Shown: one piece after another, positions 42,425 to 51,133 of the stretch
Numbering within the stretch: the stretch's first letter is position 1
How the letters are laid out: each line of letters starts with the position of its first letter
DNA from: Thermasporomyces sp036564245
GTDB lineage: Bacteria > Actinomycetota > Actinomycetes > Propionibacteriales > Actinopolymorphaceae
NCBI GenBank assembly: GCA_036564245.1
Contig: DATCKU010000073.1
Coordinates: forward strand, 124,001-188,000
Length of the DNA: 64,000 bases
Direction of reading: 5' to 3'
Notes under the pieces: model-generated
Database searches by the model: none
Seen by the model: only the letters and a program-made list of their open reading frames with translations
What the model was told of the DNA's origin: nothing
Made by a program: the position numbers and the translations under genes

Positions 42425-42988
42425 TCACCCGAGCAGCCGGACGTTCCAGGGGTAACGCCACTGGTTTCCGACCGCGGCCGAGAGCCCACCGATCCCGGTG
42501 AGCACCAGCCAGACGAGAGCAAGCGGCAGGAACAACAACCCGGCGAGACCAAAGGTCAGGGCGGTCGCGACACCGACCGCGATGTTCGCGCCGACGTACG
42601 TGAGATGGAAGTTGGTCGCTTCCCACGCCTGCTTCCGTACGAAGCGAGACTCTCGACCCTTCGTCAACGCGATGATCAAAGGGATGAGGAACAGCGAGAA
42701 GACACCCGACCAATGCGCAAAGAGCGCCCAGGAACGCTCCACGCCACTCGGCCGGACCGGATGACCCGACGCGCTGGGAACGGGCGCGACCTCGCGCACG
42801 CCGCTGTCGCGGAGCGGAAGTCCTCGGAGCGCCGCCGCGAGGTCCGCGCGGCTGACGGCTCCGAGCGCCGTGCCGATCCTGCTGTCCAGCTCGGCATGAT
42901 CGATCCGACCCTCGGCGTACGCCTGCTGCAGGAGATCCACGGCCCGTTCTCGTTCGGCATCCGACACCCGCAGCGCACCTTCGTTCAT
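42425..42988 (-). CDS. DUF1707 / DUF4870 membrane protein
   Basis: About 187 residues from ATG 42988. The N-terminal DUF1707 module is recognised by LRVSDAERERAVDLLQQAYA then EGRIDHAELDSRIGTALGAV. The C-terminal half is DUF4870-like: ERSWALFAHWSGVFSLFLIP, VRKQAWEATNFHLTYVGAN and two hydrophobic stretches. Such proteins occur widely in actinobacteria without a known role. The DUF1707 module usually faces the cytosol at the membrane. Confidence 0.88.
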   Translation of the reverse strand: MNEGALRVSDAERERAVDLLQQAYAEGRIDHAELDSRIGTALGAVSRADLAAALRGLPLRDSGVREVAPVPSASGHPVRPSGVERSWALFAHWSGVFSLFLIPLIIALTKGRESRFVRKQAWEATNFHLTYVGANIAVGVATALTFGLAGLLFLPLALVWLVLTGIGGLSAAVGNQWRYPWNVRLLG

Positions 42989-43100
42989 GCCCTCATGGTC
43001 GCCGGACGCGCACCCGACATCCATCCGGCAATCCCCTGAGCCGTCCCGGAGAGCGGCGGGCCCGCACCGGGGGCGCGGGCCCTGACCGTTCGTCCGCGCT

Positions 43101-43439
43101 CTAGCTGCGGAGGGCCGCCGACTCGACCGGGAGCCCGGCAGCCACCCAGTCCTGGATGCCCTCGCGGTACTTCCGGACGTTGGTGTAACCCAGCCGCTCC
43201 AGCTTGGTCGCCACAACCTGGCTGTTGGTGCAGGCGGGGTTGGAGCAGTACGTCACGATGGCGGCGTTCTTGTCCGGCAACAGCTCGGCCGCCTTCGTCT
43301 CGACGTCCTCCTCGACCAGGTTGATCGCACCAGGCAGGTGCCGCTGGGCCCAGTAGTCGGCCGGCAGGGCGTCGACGACCGTGACGGTCCCGGCGTCGAT
43401 GGCCATCTTGAGCTCGTCTCGAGTGATCAATGCGGTCAT
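43101..43439 (-). CDS. Rhodanese-like domain protein
   Basis: A 112-residue single-domain rhodanese: TVVDALPADYWAQRHLPGAI, then the active loop VTYCSNPACTNS with the catalytic Cys, and KYREGIQDWVAAGLPVE at the end. It may transfer sulfur or reduce persulfides. GGAAAGGATC lies upstream of ATG 43439. It diverges from a TetR gene whose operator-like palindrome lies between them. Confidence 0.92.
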   Translation of the reverse strand: MTALITRDELKMAIDAGTVTVVDALPADYWAQRHLPGAINLVEEDVETKAAELLPDKNAAIVTYCSNPACTNSQVVATKLERLGYTNVRKYREGIQDWVAAGLPVESAALRS

Positions 43440-43456
43440 GACGTGCGATCCTTTCC

Positions 43457-43468
43457 GGACTAGAGTCC
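43457..43468. promoter_or_regulatory. Operator-like palindrome between rhodanese and TetR genes
   Basis: GGACTAGAGTCC is a perfect 12-bp palindrome in the 38-bp gap between the two divergent starts. It contains TAGAGT (43461-43466), a plausible -10 box of the TetR gene, which has no Shine-Dalgarno site. One regulator site may therefore control both directions. Confidence 0.55.
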
Positions 43469-43477
43469 TCTTCTGAC

Positions 43478-44179
43478 ATGAACATCAATACCGGACCGCA
43501 GTCCGATTATTCCCCGGATCCAGAAAGTCCTCGGGATCCTCAGGCATCTCCCGAGCTGCTCGGGATCGGCCGGCCGCCGAAGGAGCGAGCCGACGCTGCG
43601 CGCAACCGTGCCCGGATCCTCGAGGCCGCAGAGCGCCTCTTCGCCACGCACGGGGTCGACGGCGTGTCGATGGACCAGATCGCCGCCGATGCCGGCGTCG
43701 GAAAGGGCACGCTGTTTCGCCGCTTCGGCGACAAGGCTGGTCTTGCGGTCGCCCTGCTCGACGCCCGGGAACGGGAGCTGCAGGGCGCCGTCCTCTCCGG
43801 ACCACCACCGCTCGGGCCGGGCGCCGAGCCTCTCGATCGGCTGGTGGCGTTCCTGCAGGCCTACGCCGAGTTCCTGGAGGCCCACCTGGACCTCGTCCAC
43901 CTGTCCGAGACGGCGACTCCGGGAGCGCGCTACCGGATCGGCGCGTACCGCTTCTGGCACCACCACGTCCGCCTGCTGATCGCCGAGGCGCGTCCAGACC
44001 TCGACGCCGGCTACCTGGCCCACGTCCTGCTTGCGCCGCTCGCCGCCGACCAACGCCGGGCCCTGCGTGACGAGGTCGCGCTCGATCGGGTCCGCAGCAA
44101 CCTCGCCCTCGTGGCGGAGGCCGTCCTCAGGTCAGGTCACGCTCGAGGTGAGGGCGGGCGGCCGCGATCTCGCCGGTGA
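43478..44179 (+). CDS. TetR family regulator with fused 3' duplicated sequence
   Basis: A 233-residue protein: a 35-residue Pro-rich head, the HTH ARILEAAERLFATHGVDGVS then MDQIAADAGVGKGTLFRRFG, and a helical ligand domain ending at about VAEAVLR. The last ~17 codons (from 44127) are an antisense copy of the MBL-gene 3' end, so the true C-terminus was probably replaced. It may regulate the divergent rhodanese. Confidence 0.88.
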   Translation: MNINTGPQSDYSPDPESPRDPQASPELLGIGRPPKERADAARNRARILEAAERLFATHGVDGVSMDQIAADAGVGKGTLFRRFGDKAGLAVALLDARERELQGAVLSGPPPLGPGAEPLDRLVAFLQAYAEFLEAHLDLVHLSETATPGARYRIGAYRFWHHHVRLLIAEARPDLDAGYLAHVLLAPLAADQRRALRDEVALDRVRSNLALVAEAVLRSGHARGEGGRPRSRR

Positions 44180-44181
44180 AG
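44127..44181. repeat. 55-bp direct repeat, left copy (MBL gene 3' end remnant)
   Basis: This segment matches 46364-46418 at 51 of 55 positions. On the minus strand it still encodes FTGEIAAARPHLERDLT and a stop, the last residues of the MBL-fold gene at 46364-47107. The homology starts at the stop codon. Both copies have the same orientation and enclose the secreted glycoside hydrolase gene. Confidence 0.85.
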
Positions 44182-44419
44182 GTGGGCATGTCGCCAGATG
44201 AGTGACGACGCACCCTGCCACGTCGGTCCGACGAAGGTCCGTCAACGGCACGCGGTGAGCATGTCCGACCGACGTGCGACGACACGCCGAAGAAAGAGTG
44301 TCGGGCCGACGAACGGTCCCTGCATGGTTGGCCAATGACGGCATCTCAGCGGCACACCCACCGTCCTGCCAGTCAAGATTTCTCACGTTGTAAATCCACT
44401 CCGGACCGAGGTGAACACC

Positions 44420-46345
44420 GTGCGCGAACGCCGAACCCGCCGTGTCCTTGCCGGCTCACTGGTCGCCATCGCCGCCACCGCGACCCTGACCGCCCCGGCC
44501 GCGACCGCCGCCACGCCGACCGCCGATGACGACACCGCAGTCGTGCGGGTGACCCACCAGCGGATCGCGCCACCAGTCACCGAGCTCGTCGCCGGCGCCA
44601 ACCACCGCTGGCCACGCAATGGGCTCGGCATGTGGGACCCCGACAACGACCAGCCATCGCCGGACATCGTGGAGCTCTCCACGCGTTTGGGTCTGCGCAC
44701 CGTTCGCTATCCCGGTGGCACGGTGGCCAACCTCTTTCGATGGAAGCGAGCCATCGGTCCGCAAGCGCAGCGCAAGTGCCAGACCGGCGGCGGGTTCGTC
44801 GGCAACCAGGAGCCGATGGACAGCACGTACGGCATCGAGGAACACTTCCGGTACGCCGAGCAGATTGGCGCGCAGACCCAGATCATGGCCTCGTCGGTGC
44901 AGTCGGTCGACGACGCCGCCGACTTCGTCGAGTACCTCAACGCCCCACTCGGCACCAATCCCCGTGGCGGCATCGCCTGGGCGCAGGTCCGTGCCCGCAA
45001 CGGCCACCCCGCGCCGTACGACGTGAAGCTGTGGGAGATCGGCAACGAGCTCTACCTGAACAACCAGGTCTACTGGCGAGCCCAAGACCTCACCACCAGG
45101 CTGAAGCAGTACGCCTTCGGCGGCACCGAACGAAAGACCAACGAACCGGTCGGTTTGGACTGCGACAACCGCGACAGCGCCTCGTTCAGCACCGGCGAAC
45201 CAGGGCAGGTCGTCAAGGTCCGATGGGCGCCAGCGGTGCCGGGCAGCCAGACCATCTACGTCGCCGGTGAGGCGTGGCGCGAGGTCGACGACCTGTCCCA
45301 GGCCGGACCCACCGACCGGGTGTACGAATTCGACCCAGCCTCTGGGCAGATCAGGTTCGGCGACGGCACGCATGGTGCCGTCCCACCCGCCGGGAGCCAG
45401 ATCACCGCCGACTACATCTCCGGCCCACACCCTGGCTTCGTCGACTACTACAAGGCGATGAAGCAGGTAGACCCGTCGATCTCGATCTGCACCGCGTGGG
45501 AGAAGGTCGAGTGGGTGAAGCTCATGGGTACCACGCACCCGTACGACTGCATCGCGGTGCACCTGTACGGCCACCCCGTTCTCGGTGGGACGATCGCCGA
45601 GATCCACGACCGCTGGTTCTCCGACCCGACCAGGGATGCGCATGCGGTGATGGCCGAGCTGCGTGACCTCGACGCAGCGCTGGACAAGACCTTCGGCCCG
45701 GACAAGCCCACCGACGTTCCTGGAAGCAAGCGGCCCTTCGTCGCGGTCACCGAGTGGGGAGTGATTGCCGAAGCCGGCACCGGCCCGGCGCCGACCGGCT
45801 GGCCGAACTCGGTGAGCTGGACGCTGAACGCCGCGGACATGCTGGGTGAGATGTTCGAGCACGGGGTCACGGTGCTCGACAGCTCCAACCTCAACCGCGA
45901 CGTGCCGACGTTCGGTGAACTCTTCGGTGGCGCACCCGACTTCCACTGGACCGGTCGGGCAAACCTCATCAAGCTGTTCGCCGAGATGATCGGGACCTCA
46001 CCGGTCGACGTGCGAACCCGGGACGTGCCTAACGCCAGCACCGGCAGCTACGCCGCGCTCACCGCCTACGGCACCCGCGGGAGCGATGGCGTTGCCCGCG
46101 TCGTCGTGGTGAATCGGGATCGGGAACAGGCGCACGCCGCGACCATCGTCAACGAGGGCGGTCGAGGGCTCGCGGACATCCGAGTGCTGACCCACAACGG
46201 ACCGGATGTCGCGAGCCACAACTCCCCGGAGAACGAATCGGTGATCTCCACGAAGGAGAGCAACCGGGTAGCCGCGGCCGCCGCCTTCCGGCACACCTTC
46301 GAGCCGCACTCGGTCACCCTGCTGGAGATCACCCCTCGCCGTTGA
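44420..46345 (+). CDS. Secreted clan GH-A glycoside hydrolase, alpha-L-arabinofuranosidase-like
   Basis: About 641 residues; GTG 44420 has a well-placed GAGGTGA, while GTG 44411 is an alternative. An N-terminal Arg-rich signal peptide ends near ATAAT. The catalytic domain has YPGGTVANLFRW, acid/base Glu in LWEIGNELY (about residue 210) and the nucleophile Glu in VTEWGV (about 445), as in GH51-type enzymes. Between them lies an unusual ~75-residue beta-rich insert (VYEFDPASGQIRFGDGTHG) like phage baseplate/tail modules. The TGA forms part of a hairpin with the MBL stop. It may release arabinose from plant or cell-wall glycans. Confidence 0.82.
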   Translation: MRERRTRRVLAGSLVAIAATATLTAPAATAATPTADDDTAVVRVTHQRIAPPVTELVAGANHRWPRNGLGMWDPDNDQPSPDIVELSTRLGLRTVRYPGGTVANLFRWKRAIGPQAQRKCQTGGGFVGNQEPMDSTYGIEEHFRYAEQIGAQTQIMASSVQSVDDAADFVEYLNAPLGTNPRGGIAWAQVRARNGHPAPYDVKLWEIGNELYLNNQVYWRAQDLTTRLKQYAFGGTERKTNEPVGLDCDNRDSASFSTGEPGQVVKVRWAPAVPGSQTIYVAGEAWREVDDLSQAGPTDRVYEFDPASGQIRFGDGTHGAVPPAGSQITADYISGPHPGFVDYYKAMKQVDPSISICTAWEKVEWVKLMGTTHPYDCIAVHLYGHPVLGGTIAEIHDRWFSDPTRDAHAVMAELRDLDAALDKTFGPDKPTDVPGSKRPFVAVTEWGVIAEAGTGPAPTGWPNSVSWTLNAADMLGEMFEHGVTVLDSSNLNRDVPTFGELFGGAPDFHWTGRANLIKLFAEMIGTSPVDVRTRDVPNASTGSYAALTAYGTRGSDGVARVVVVNRDREQAHAATIVNEGGRGLADIRVLTHNGPDVASHNSPENESVISTKESNRVAAAAAFRHTFEPHSVTLLEITPRR

Positions 46346-46366
46346 CCACGGTCGGTGGCCTGGTCA
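46343..46366. terminator. Shared hairpin carrying the stop codons of two convergent genes
   Basis: TGACCA (46343-46348) faces TGGTCA (46361-46366). The first TGA is the stop codon of the glycoside hydrolase gene; the last three bases are the antisense of the MBL gene stop. Inner CAC/GTG also pairs. The hairpin could terminate both transcripts. Confidence 0.55.
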
Positions 46367-46418
46367 GGTCAGGTCGAGCTCGAGGCGAGGGCGGGCGACC
46401 GCGATCTCGCCGGTGAAG
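46364..46418. repeat. 55-bp direct repeat, right copy (MBL gene 3' end)
   Basis: This is the intact 3' end of the MBL-fold gene, matching 44127-44181 at 51 of 55 positions. The homology begins exactly at the stop codon. See the left copy. Confidence 0.85.
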
Positions 46419-47107
46419 CTGCGCGCGGCACACGCGAGCGCCTGCCTCGAGTCACCGCCTGGGATCAGGTGGGTGAGAACCAGCCGGCCGGCCTTCGCCG
46501 CCGCGGCGTACTCCCCCGCCTGCCGAGCGCTGGAGAGATACGGCGCGAGGTCGCCGGGCACGACCTCCGGGTACGACGCGTCGGCCACCAAGACGTCGGC
46601 ACCGGCTGCAAGCTCGACGATCGCCTGACTCGGCCCGGTGTCGCCGGTGTAGACGACCACTCGCCCGCGAGCCGTGATTCGTACCCCGGCGTTGGGAACG
46701 ACATGCGGCAGAAGCGCGGTGTCCACGTCGAACGGACCGATCTGCACGCGCTCCCCGACGGTGAACTCGTTCCAGACGTACGCATGGTCGAGCATGCCCG
46801 GGCGATCCAGTGCAAGCACGGCGTTCAGCGCATCGGGTGGTGAGAACACCGGCAGCGCCGGGCACGGGTCGTCTCCCATCGAACGCGCCCGCAGCAGCGG
46901 GTTGAGGTCGGCGCAATGGTCAGGATGCTGGTGGGTCACGAGCACGGCGTCGACCTCGCGTGCCGACCGCGTGGCCAGCAAGCCTGGAAACGTTGCATAA
47001 CCAGGATCCAGGAGCAGGGTGAAACCGTCGTGCTCGACGAGATAACCGCTACACGGCTGGTCCGCAGTCGGCCATGCCCCGCTGCCACCGATGACGCTGA
47101 CTCTCAT
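46364..47107 (-). CDS. MBL-fold metallohydrolase (ribonuclease Z/ThPP-like branch)
   Basis: A 247-residue metallo-beta-lactamase fold protein from ATG 47107. It starts VSVIGGSGAWPTADQPCSGY and has the metal motif VLVTHQHPDHCADL, a second metal region with VVYTGDTGPSQAIVELA, and a final RLVLTHLIPGGD. It resembles the RNase Z-like/ThPP hydrolase group; the substrate is unknown. A TAAAGT box 7 nt before the ATG suggests a leaderless transcript. Only 15 bp separate it from the divergent sulfatase. Confidence 0.9.
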   Translation of the reverse strand: MRVSVIGGSGAWPTADQPCSGYLVEHDGFTLLLDPGYATFPGLLATRSAREVDAVLVTHQHPDHCADLNPLLRARSMGDDPCPALPVFSPPDALNAVLALDRPGMLDHAYVWNEFTVGERVQIGPFDVDTALLPHVVPNAGVRITARGRVVVYTGDTGPSQAIVELAAGADVLVADASYPEVVPGDLAPYLSSARQAGEYAAAAKAGRLVLTHLIPGGDSRQALACAARSFTGEIAVARPRLELDLT

Positions 47108-47122
47108 TCCCCGCACTTTAGT

Positions 47123-48643
47123 GTGGACGCTGTGAAGGCGATCCTGCTGCTCTACGACACGTTGATTCGTCGGTTCCTTCCTCCGTACGGAAACGAGTGG
47201 GTGCACGCGCCGAACTTCGCTCGCCTGGCGCAAAGGACCGTGACGTTCGACACCTGCTACGGCGGGTCGATGCCGTGCATCCCGGCGCGGCGGGAGCTGC
47301 ACACGGGACGCTACAACTTCCTGCACCGCAGCTGGGGTCCGCTCGAACCATTCGACGACTCGATGCCACAACTGCTGAAAGAGAACGGCATCTACACGCA
47401 CTTGAGCTCGGATCACCAGCATTACTGGGAGGACGGCGGGGCGACCTACCACGGACGGTACAACTCCTGGGAGTTCTTCCGAGGACAGGAAGGGGATCAG
47501 TGGAAGGGACACGTCGCCGATCCCGACATCCCGGAATCCCTACGACAGAACAGAGGTCCGCGGTGGCGCCAGGACTGGGTCAACCGCATGTACCTGCAGG
47601 ACGAGGCGGATCACCCGCAGACCCGAACGTTCGACGCCGGGCTGGAGTTCATCCGGACGAATGCGCGGCAGGACAACTGGCTTCTGCACCTGGAGACGTT
47701 CGACCCACACGAGCCGTTCTTCTCGTACAAGCACTACAAGGACTTCTACCCGCACACCTACACCGGCCCGCATCACGACTGGCCCGACTACAAGCGCGTG
47801 ACCGAGAGCCGGGAAGTCGTCGAGCACGTGCGATACGAGTACGCCGCCTTGCTCAGCATGTGTGACCACTCACTGGGACGAGTCCTCGACATCATGGACG
47901 AGCTGGACCTGTGGGACGACACGATGCTGATCGTCTGCACGGATCACGGCTTCCTGCTCGGCGAGCATGGGTGGTGGGGCAAGAACGTCCAGCCGTGGTA
48001 CGACGAGAACATCCACACGCCGTTGTTCATCTGGGATCCGCGCAGCCGGAAGGCGGGTGAGCGACGCTCCAGCCTGGTGCAGACCATCGACCTCGCGCCG
48101 ACGCTGCTCGAGTACTTCGGGGTCGAGCGACCACCCGACATGCAAGGCGTGCCGTTGGTCGACACGATCGCGCAGGACACGCCGGTTCGCGAGGCCGGGC
48201 TCTTCGGCGCCTTCGGCGGCCACGTCAACGTCACGGATGGACGGTACGTCTACATGCGCGCGTGTATCGATCCCGAGGGCGGACCGCTTTATGAGTACAC
48301 GCTCATGCCGACACACATGCTGAAACGGTTCTCACCCGAGGAGCTGGGGCCGGCCGAGCTCGCCGATCCGTTCTCGTTCACCAAGAACTGCCCGGTGTTG
48401 CGAATCCCGGGCACGCCGATGAAGGGGACGTACGAGTTCGGGACCCTGCTCTTCGATCTCGCCACCGACCCCGGGCAGGAACACCCGCTCGTCGACGAGG
48501 TGGTCGAACAGCGGATGGCCACCTTGATGGTCGAGCTCATGCGGGCAAACGACGCGCCGCGGGAGCAGTTCGAGCGGGTCGGCCTGCCGGTCGAGGGCGC
48601 CGTAGGACCCGAGCACCTCCTGCTTGCCCGTACGAGAACCTGA
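47123..48643 (+). CDS. Sulfatase (type I, formylglycine-dependent)
   Basis: About 506 residues from GTG 47123 (GTG 47132 also possible). The sulfatase signature CIPARRELHTGRY carries the C-x-P-x-R core with C52 as formylglycine precursor. Further family signs are LHLETFDPHEPFF, LIVCTDHGFLLGEHGWWGKN with the metal His, and PLFIWDPRSR. No signal peptide is visible, so it appears cytosolic unless exported by another route. No formylglycine-generating enzyme is encoded nearby. The adjacent glycoside hydrolase suggests a polysaccharide-related role. Confidence 0.92.
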   Translation: MDAVKAILLLYDTLIRRFLPPYGNEWVHAPNFARLAQRTVTFDTCYGGSMPCIPARRELHTGRYNFLHRSWGPLEPFDDSMPQLLKENGIYTHLSSDHQHYWEDGGATYHGRYNSWEFFRGQEGDQWKGHVADPDIPESLRQNRGPRWRQDWVNRMYLQDEADHPQTRTFDAGLEFIRTNARQDNWLLHLETFDPHEPFFSYKHYKDFYPHTYTGPHHDWPDYKRVTESREVVEHVRYEYAALLSMCDHSLGRVLDIMDELDLWDDTMLIVCTDHGFLLGEHGWWGKNVQPWYDENIHTPLFIWDPRSRKAGERRSSLVQTIDLAPTLLEYFGVERPPDMQGVPLVDTIAQDTPVREAGLFGAFGGHVNVTDGRYVYMRACIDPEGGPLYEYTLMPTHMLKRFSPEELGPAELADPFSFTKNCPVLRIPGTPMKGTYEFGTLLFDLATDPGQEHPLVDEVVEQRMATLMVELMRANDAPREQFERVGLPVEGAVGPEHLLLARTRT

Positions 48644-48740
48644 GTCGCCGCGAGATCCCGAAGGATCGGTGTCCCCTGACCGGTCAGCCTGCTGTCGCCA
48701 CAGGCGTTGTGGAGGTGTGATACCTGACAGAGGTTTGGGG

Positions 48741-48797
48741 GTGTGATACGTGTCGGCACGTGTTGCACCCCCGGCAGGCGTAGTGCACATGGTCATT
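48741..48797. repeat. Palindromic repeat element, copy 2 (half element)
   Basis: ACGTGTCGGCACGTGTTGCA and the following CCGGCAGGCGTAGTGCACAT, then GGTCATTT, match copy 1 almost base for base. No left terminal arm is found. On the minus strand the TGA stop of the phytase-like gene lies within the AAATGACCATG end. A GGTGTGATAC repeat occurs twice to its left. Confidence 0.65.
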
Positions 48798-49995
48798 TGG
48801 GGATCGCGAGGGCGATGAGCTGTGTGACCTGGAGCGGGTTGAAGTTGTCGTCCGACACCAAGACCAGCGTGCGCCCGCCGCCGGGAAGCCGGGGTCCCCA
48901 GGTCATGCCTTCCACGTTGTCGATGTGGCCGAGCCCGAGCGTGGCGAGGTCGACCAGGAGTCGCTTGCGAACCGGGTGGAAGCCGCCGTCGGCGAGGCTT
49001 TCCCGACCCAGCACGTCGGTGGCTCCCCGCACATCGACCTGGTACAGCCGGATCGAGTTGCCCACACCAGTGACGAACGACCGCTCCAGCACCAGGAGCC
49101 GATGCCGGTCGACCGCCAGGATCTCGACCACCCCGTTGTCCGCGCCAGATCCCGGTGGGATGGGTGTCGCGGGAATCGGGTCGATCTCGTACGCAAGCTG
49201 GCGCACCGGCACGCCCCTGCGCTTGTCGTACCAGGTGAACCGGCTGATCCCACCCGAGGCAGGCGTGGGCAGCAGGCCGTCCTGATAGAGCGGACCTTCC
49301 AGAGACGTCACGACCTCGCGCCCGTCCGCGCTGAGCGTCAACCCCTCGAAGACGGCATTGCGTCGCGGGCCCTGCTCGTCGGCGCTCATCGAGAACATCG
49401 CCGGTTGCCGGAGCTGCCGCAGATGCCGACCTCCGACCGTCATCTGGCGTACCCACGGATCGACCAGCGCGGGCCGGGACCCGTCGTCCGATATCTCCCG
49501 CTTGCCTTCACTCGACCAGTAGAACGTCCGGCTCTTCCGGTCGAACCGGACCGCCTCCGGGTCTGCGACCTCCGGATCCTGTGTCGCAAGCGGCGGAAAC
49601 GTCGTGCCGTCCGTACGCAGGATCGGCGTCACGGCGACGAACCGCGGTTCGGACAGCCCGCGGGGCCCGACCGTCATGTCGATCGTGTACAGCCGGGCCG
49701 GCGCCTCTTCCGAGTCGTCGGAGATGGCGTACCACCGCTTCGTGTGCGGGTCGTAGTCGATGCCGGACAGCTCGCCGACCGGCATGCCGTCGAGCACCAG
49801 GCCCTTCGGGACCACGCGCTCACCCAGCAGTCGAACGGATGTCGCTGCGCCGGCCCGCTCGGTCGAGCCGTCACCTCGGCCTGCCGACCGCACGACGAGC
49901 CCGGAGGCCGGGACCGCGGCTGCGAGCAGGAGCACGACGGCCACGAGCACGGTCACGGGCATGGTCGCGTCACGCCGGGTCGAACGAAGGTCCAC
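48793..49995 (-). CDS. Secreted esterase-like-of-phytase family (PF13449) protein
   Basis: About 400 residues, with start GTG 49995 chosen because it adds the basic residues needed for a signal peptide before VLVAVVLLLAAAVPASGL (ATG 49962 is an alternative). The mature protein shows the family pattern ELSGIDYDPHTKRWYAISDD, DPEAVRF, FYWSSEGKREISDD, EGLTLSADGREVVTSLEGPL and NVEGMTWGPRLPGGGRTLVL. Beta-propeller-like proteins of this family are annotated as phytase-esterase-like; activity is unproven. Confidence 0.85.
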   Translation of the reverse strand: MDLRSTRRDATMPVTVLVAVVLLLAAAVPASGLVVRSAGRGDGSTERAGAATSVRLLGERVVPKGLVLDGMPVGELSGIDYDPHTKRWYAISDDSEEAPARLYTIDMTVGPRGLSEPRFVAVTPILRTDGTTFPPLATQDPEVADPEAVRFDRKSRTFYWSSEGKREISDDGSRPALVDPWVRQMTVGGRHLRQLRQPAMFSMSADEQGPRRNAVFEGLTLSADGREVVTSLEGPLYQDGLLPTPASGGISRFTWYDKRRGVPVRQLAYEIDPIPATPIPPGSGADNGVVEILAVDRHRLLVLERSFVTGVGNSIRLYQVDVRGATDVLGRESLADGGFHPVRKRLLVDLATLGLGHIDNVEGMTWGPRLPGGGRTLVLVSDDNFNPLQVTQLIALAIPK

Positions 49996-50110
49996 GCCGA
50001 ACCATCCAACCGGAACCGGTGCCCGCCTTCCAGCACCCGTTCGGTGAACGTCGTCCAACCACCAGGCGTTCGAGGGCGCACCGCAACCCGACCGCGACGG
50101 GCCGCGTCGG

Positions 50111-51010
50111 TCACGCGGCCGACCCGCGCCACACCTGCCACGCCGTCGCCGCTGCCAGCACCCCGTAGGCCATGAGCCAGCTGCCGAGCACGAGTACGAG
50201 CCCGTGGTACGGCATGGCGGGATAGGCCACGAGCCCGATGCCCACGGCGATGCCGAGGGCGCCCGCGAGCATCGTCGGAGCACGGCCAGACGCAGCCGGT
50301 CCGACGAAGCTCGCGACGATCGCGATGACGCCGTTCACGAGCCAGAACAGTCCGAGCAGCATCCCCAGGGTCACGGCCGTGTGGGTGTCGTCGCGCAGCA
50401 CGAGCGCACCGACGACCACGGCGACGATGCCGCCCATCGTGACCAGCGTTCGGCGACCGGTGCCGCGGTCGTCGCTCGCGATCGCCTGGGCGAAACAGTG
50501 CGCACCTACCACGAGGATGGGCACACTGCCCAGCACCGCGAGGGTCCGCAGGCTAGGGTCAGCCAAGTCGACGATCAACGCGCCGAACACGATGGCGACG
50601 AGGCCGACGACGAACACCGCGGCGGGGCTGTCCCCCAAGGCCAGGAGCACGGCGGCGACACCCTTGGCTGGACGTCTCGACTTGGCGGTGCCGTTCGCCT
50701 GCCGACCCGCCTGGCCCGGTCTCACCATTCGGCGCAGCCGGTCGGATGGCCGTCCGGCCGGCTGCTGTCCAGACGACTGCCCAGCAGACGACTGTCCCGA
50801 GGACTGGTCGCAGGACGACTGCTCGGAAAGTGTCAGGAGGGACGATCGGTCGTGCGTCTGCTGTTGTGGGGACGTTCCGTACTCCAGCTGTGCTGACGGA
50901 GTCGACTGCCGTTGCTGGGACTGCGGATCGGGCTGTATCACAGTGGGCCCCCTTCGCCTCAGGACAGCTTCCGCCGTCAGGCTGACCGGCCGGGACCGTT
51001 TGTGCGCCAC
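50111..51010 (-). CDS. HdeD/DUF308-like membrane protein with Gln/Ser-rich head
   Basis: A 299-residue protein. The first ~105 residues are disordered and rich in Gln, Ser and Arg, with repeated SSGQ-type units (SGQSSAGQSSGQQPAG). Six hydrophobic segments follow, including FVVGLVAIVFGALIVDLADP and LGMLLGLFWLVNGVIAIVAS, and the family pattern of paired helices. HdeD-like proteins are linked to acid or envelope stress in enterobacteria; no role is known in actinobacteria. It ends 116 bp upstream of the phytase-like gene start on the same strand. Confidence 0.8.
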   Translation of the reverse strand: MAHKRSRPVSLTAEAVLRRRGPTVIQPDPQSQQRQSTPSAQLEYGTSPQQQTHDRSSLLTLSEQSSCDQSSGQSSAGQSSGQQPAGRPSDRLRRMVRPGQAGRQANGTAKSRRPAKGVAAVLLALGDSPAAVFVVGLVAIVFGALIVDLADPSLRTLAVLGSVPILVVGAHCFAQAIASDDRGTGRRTLVTMGGIVAVVVGALVLRDDTHTAVTLGMLLGLFWLVNGVIAIVASFVGPAASGRAPTMLAGALGIAVGIGLVAYPAMPYHGLVLVLGSWLMAYGVLAAATAWQVWRGSAA

Positions 51011-51133
51011 CCAATCCGGATGAGAGATGGGCGTAGAGCGGGCAGCCCAGCTGAATCCGCGAGATTGGCGACAACCCTGCGATCCTGCCCTATCGGGCAG
51101 AGCGCCGCAAAAGTGCTCCAGTTTGCACGGCCG

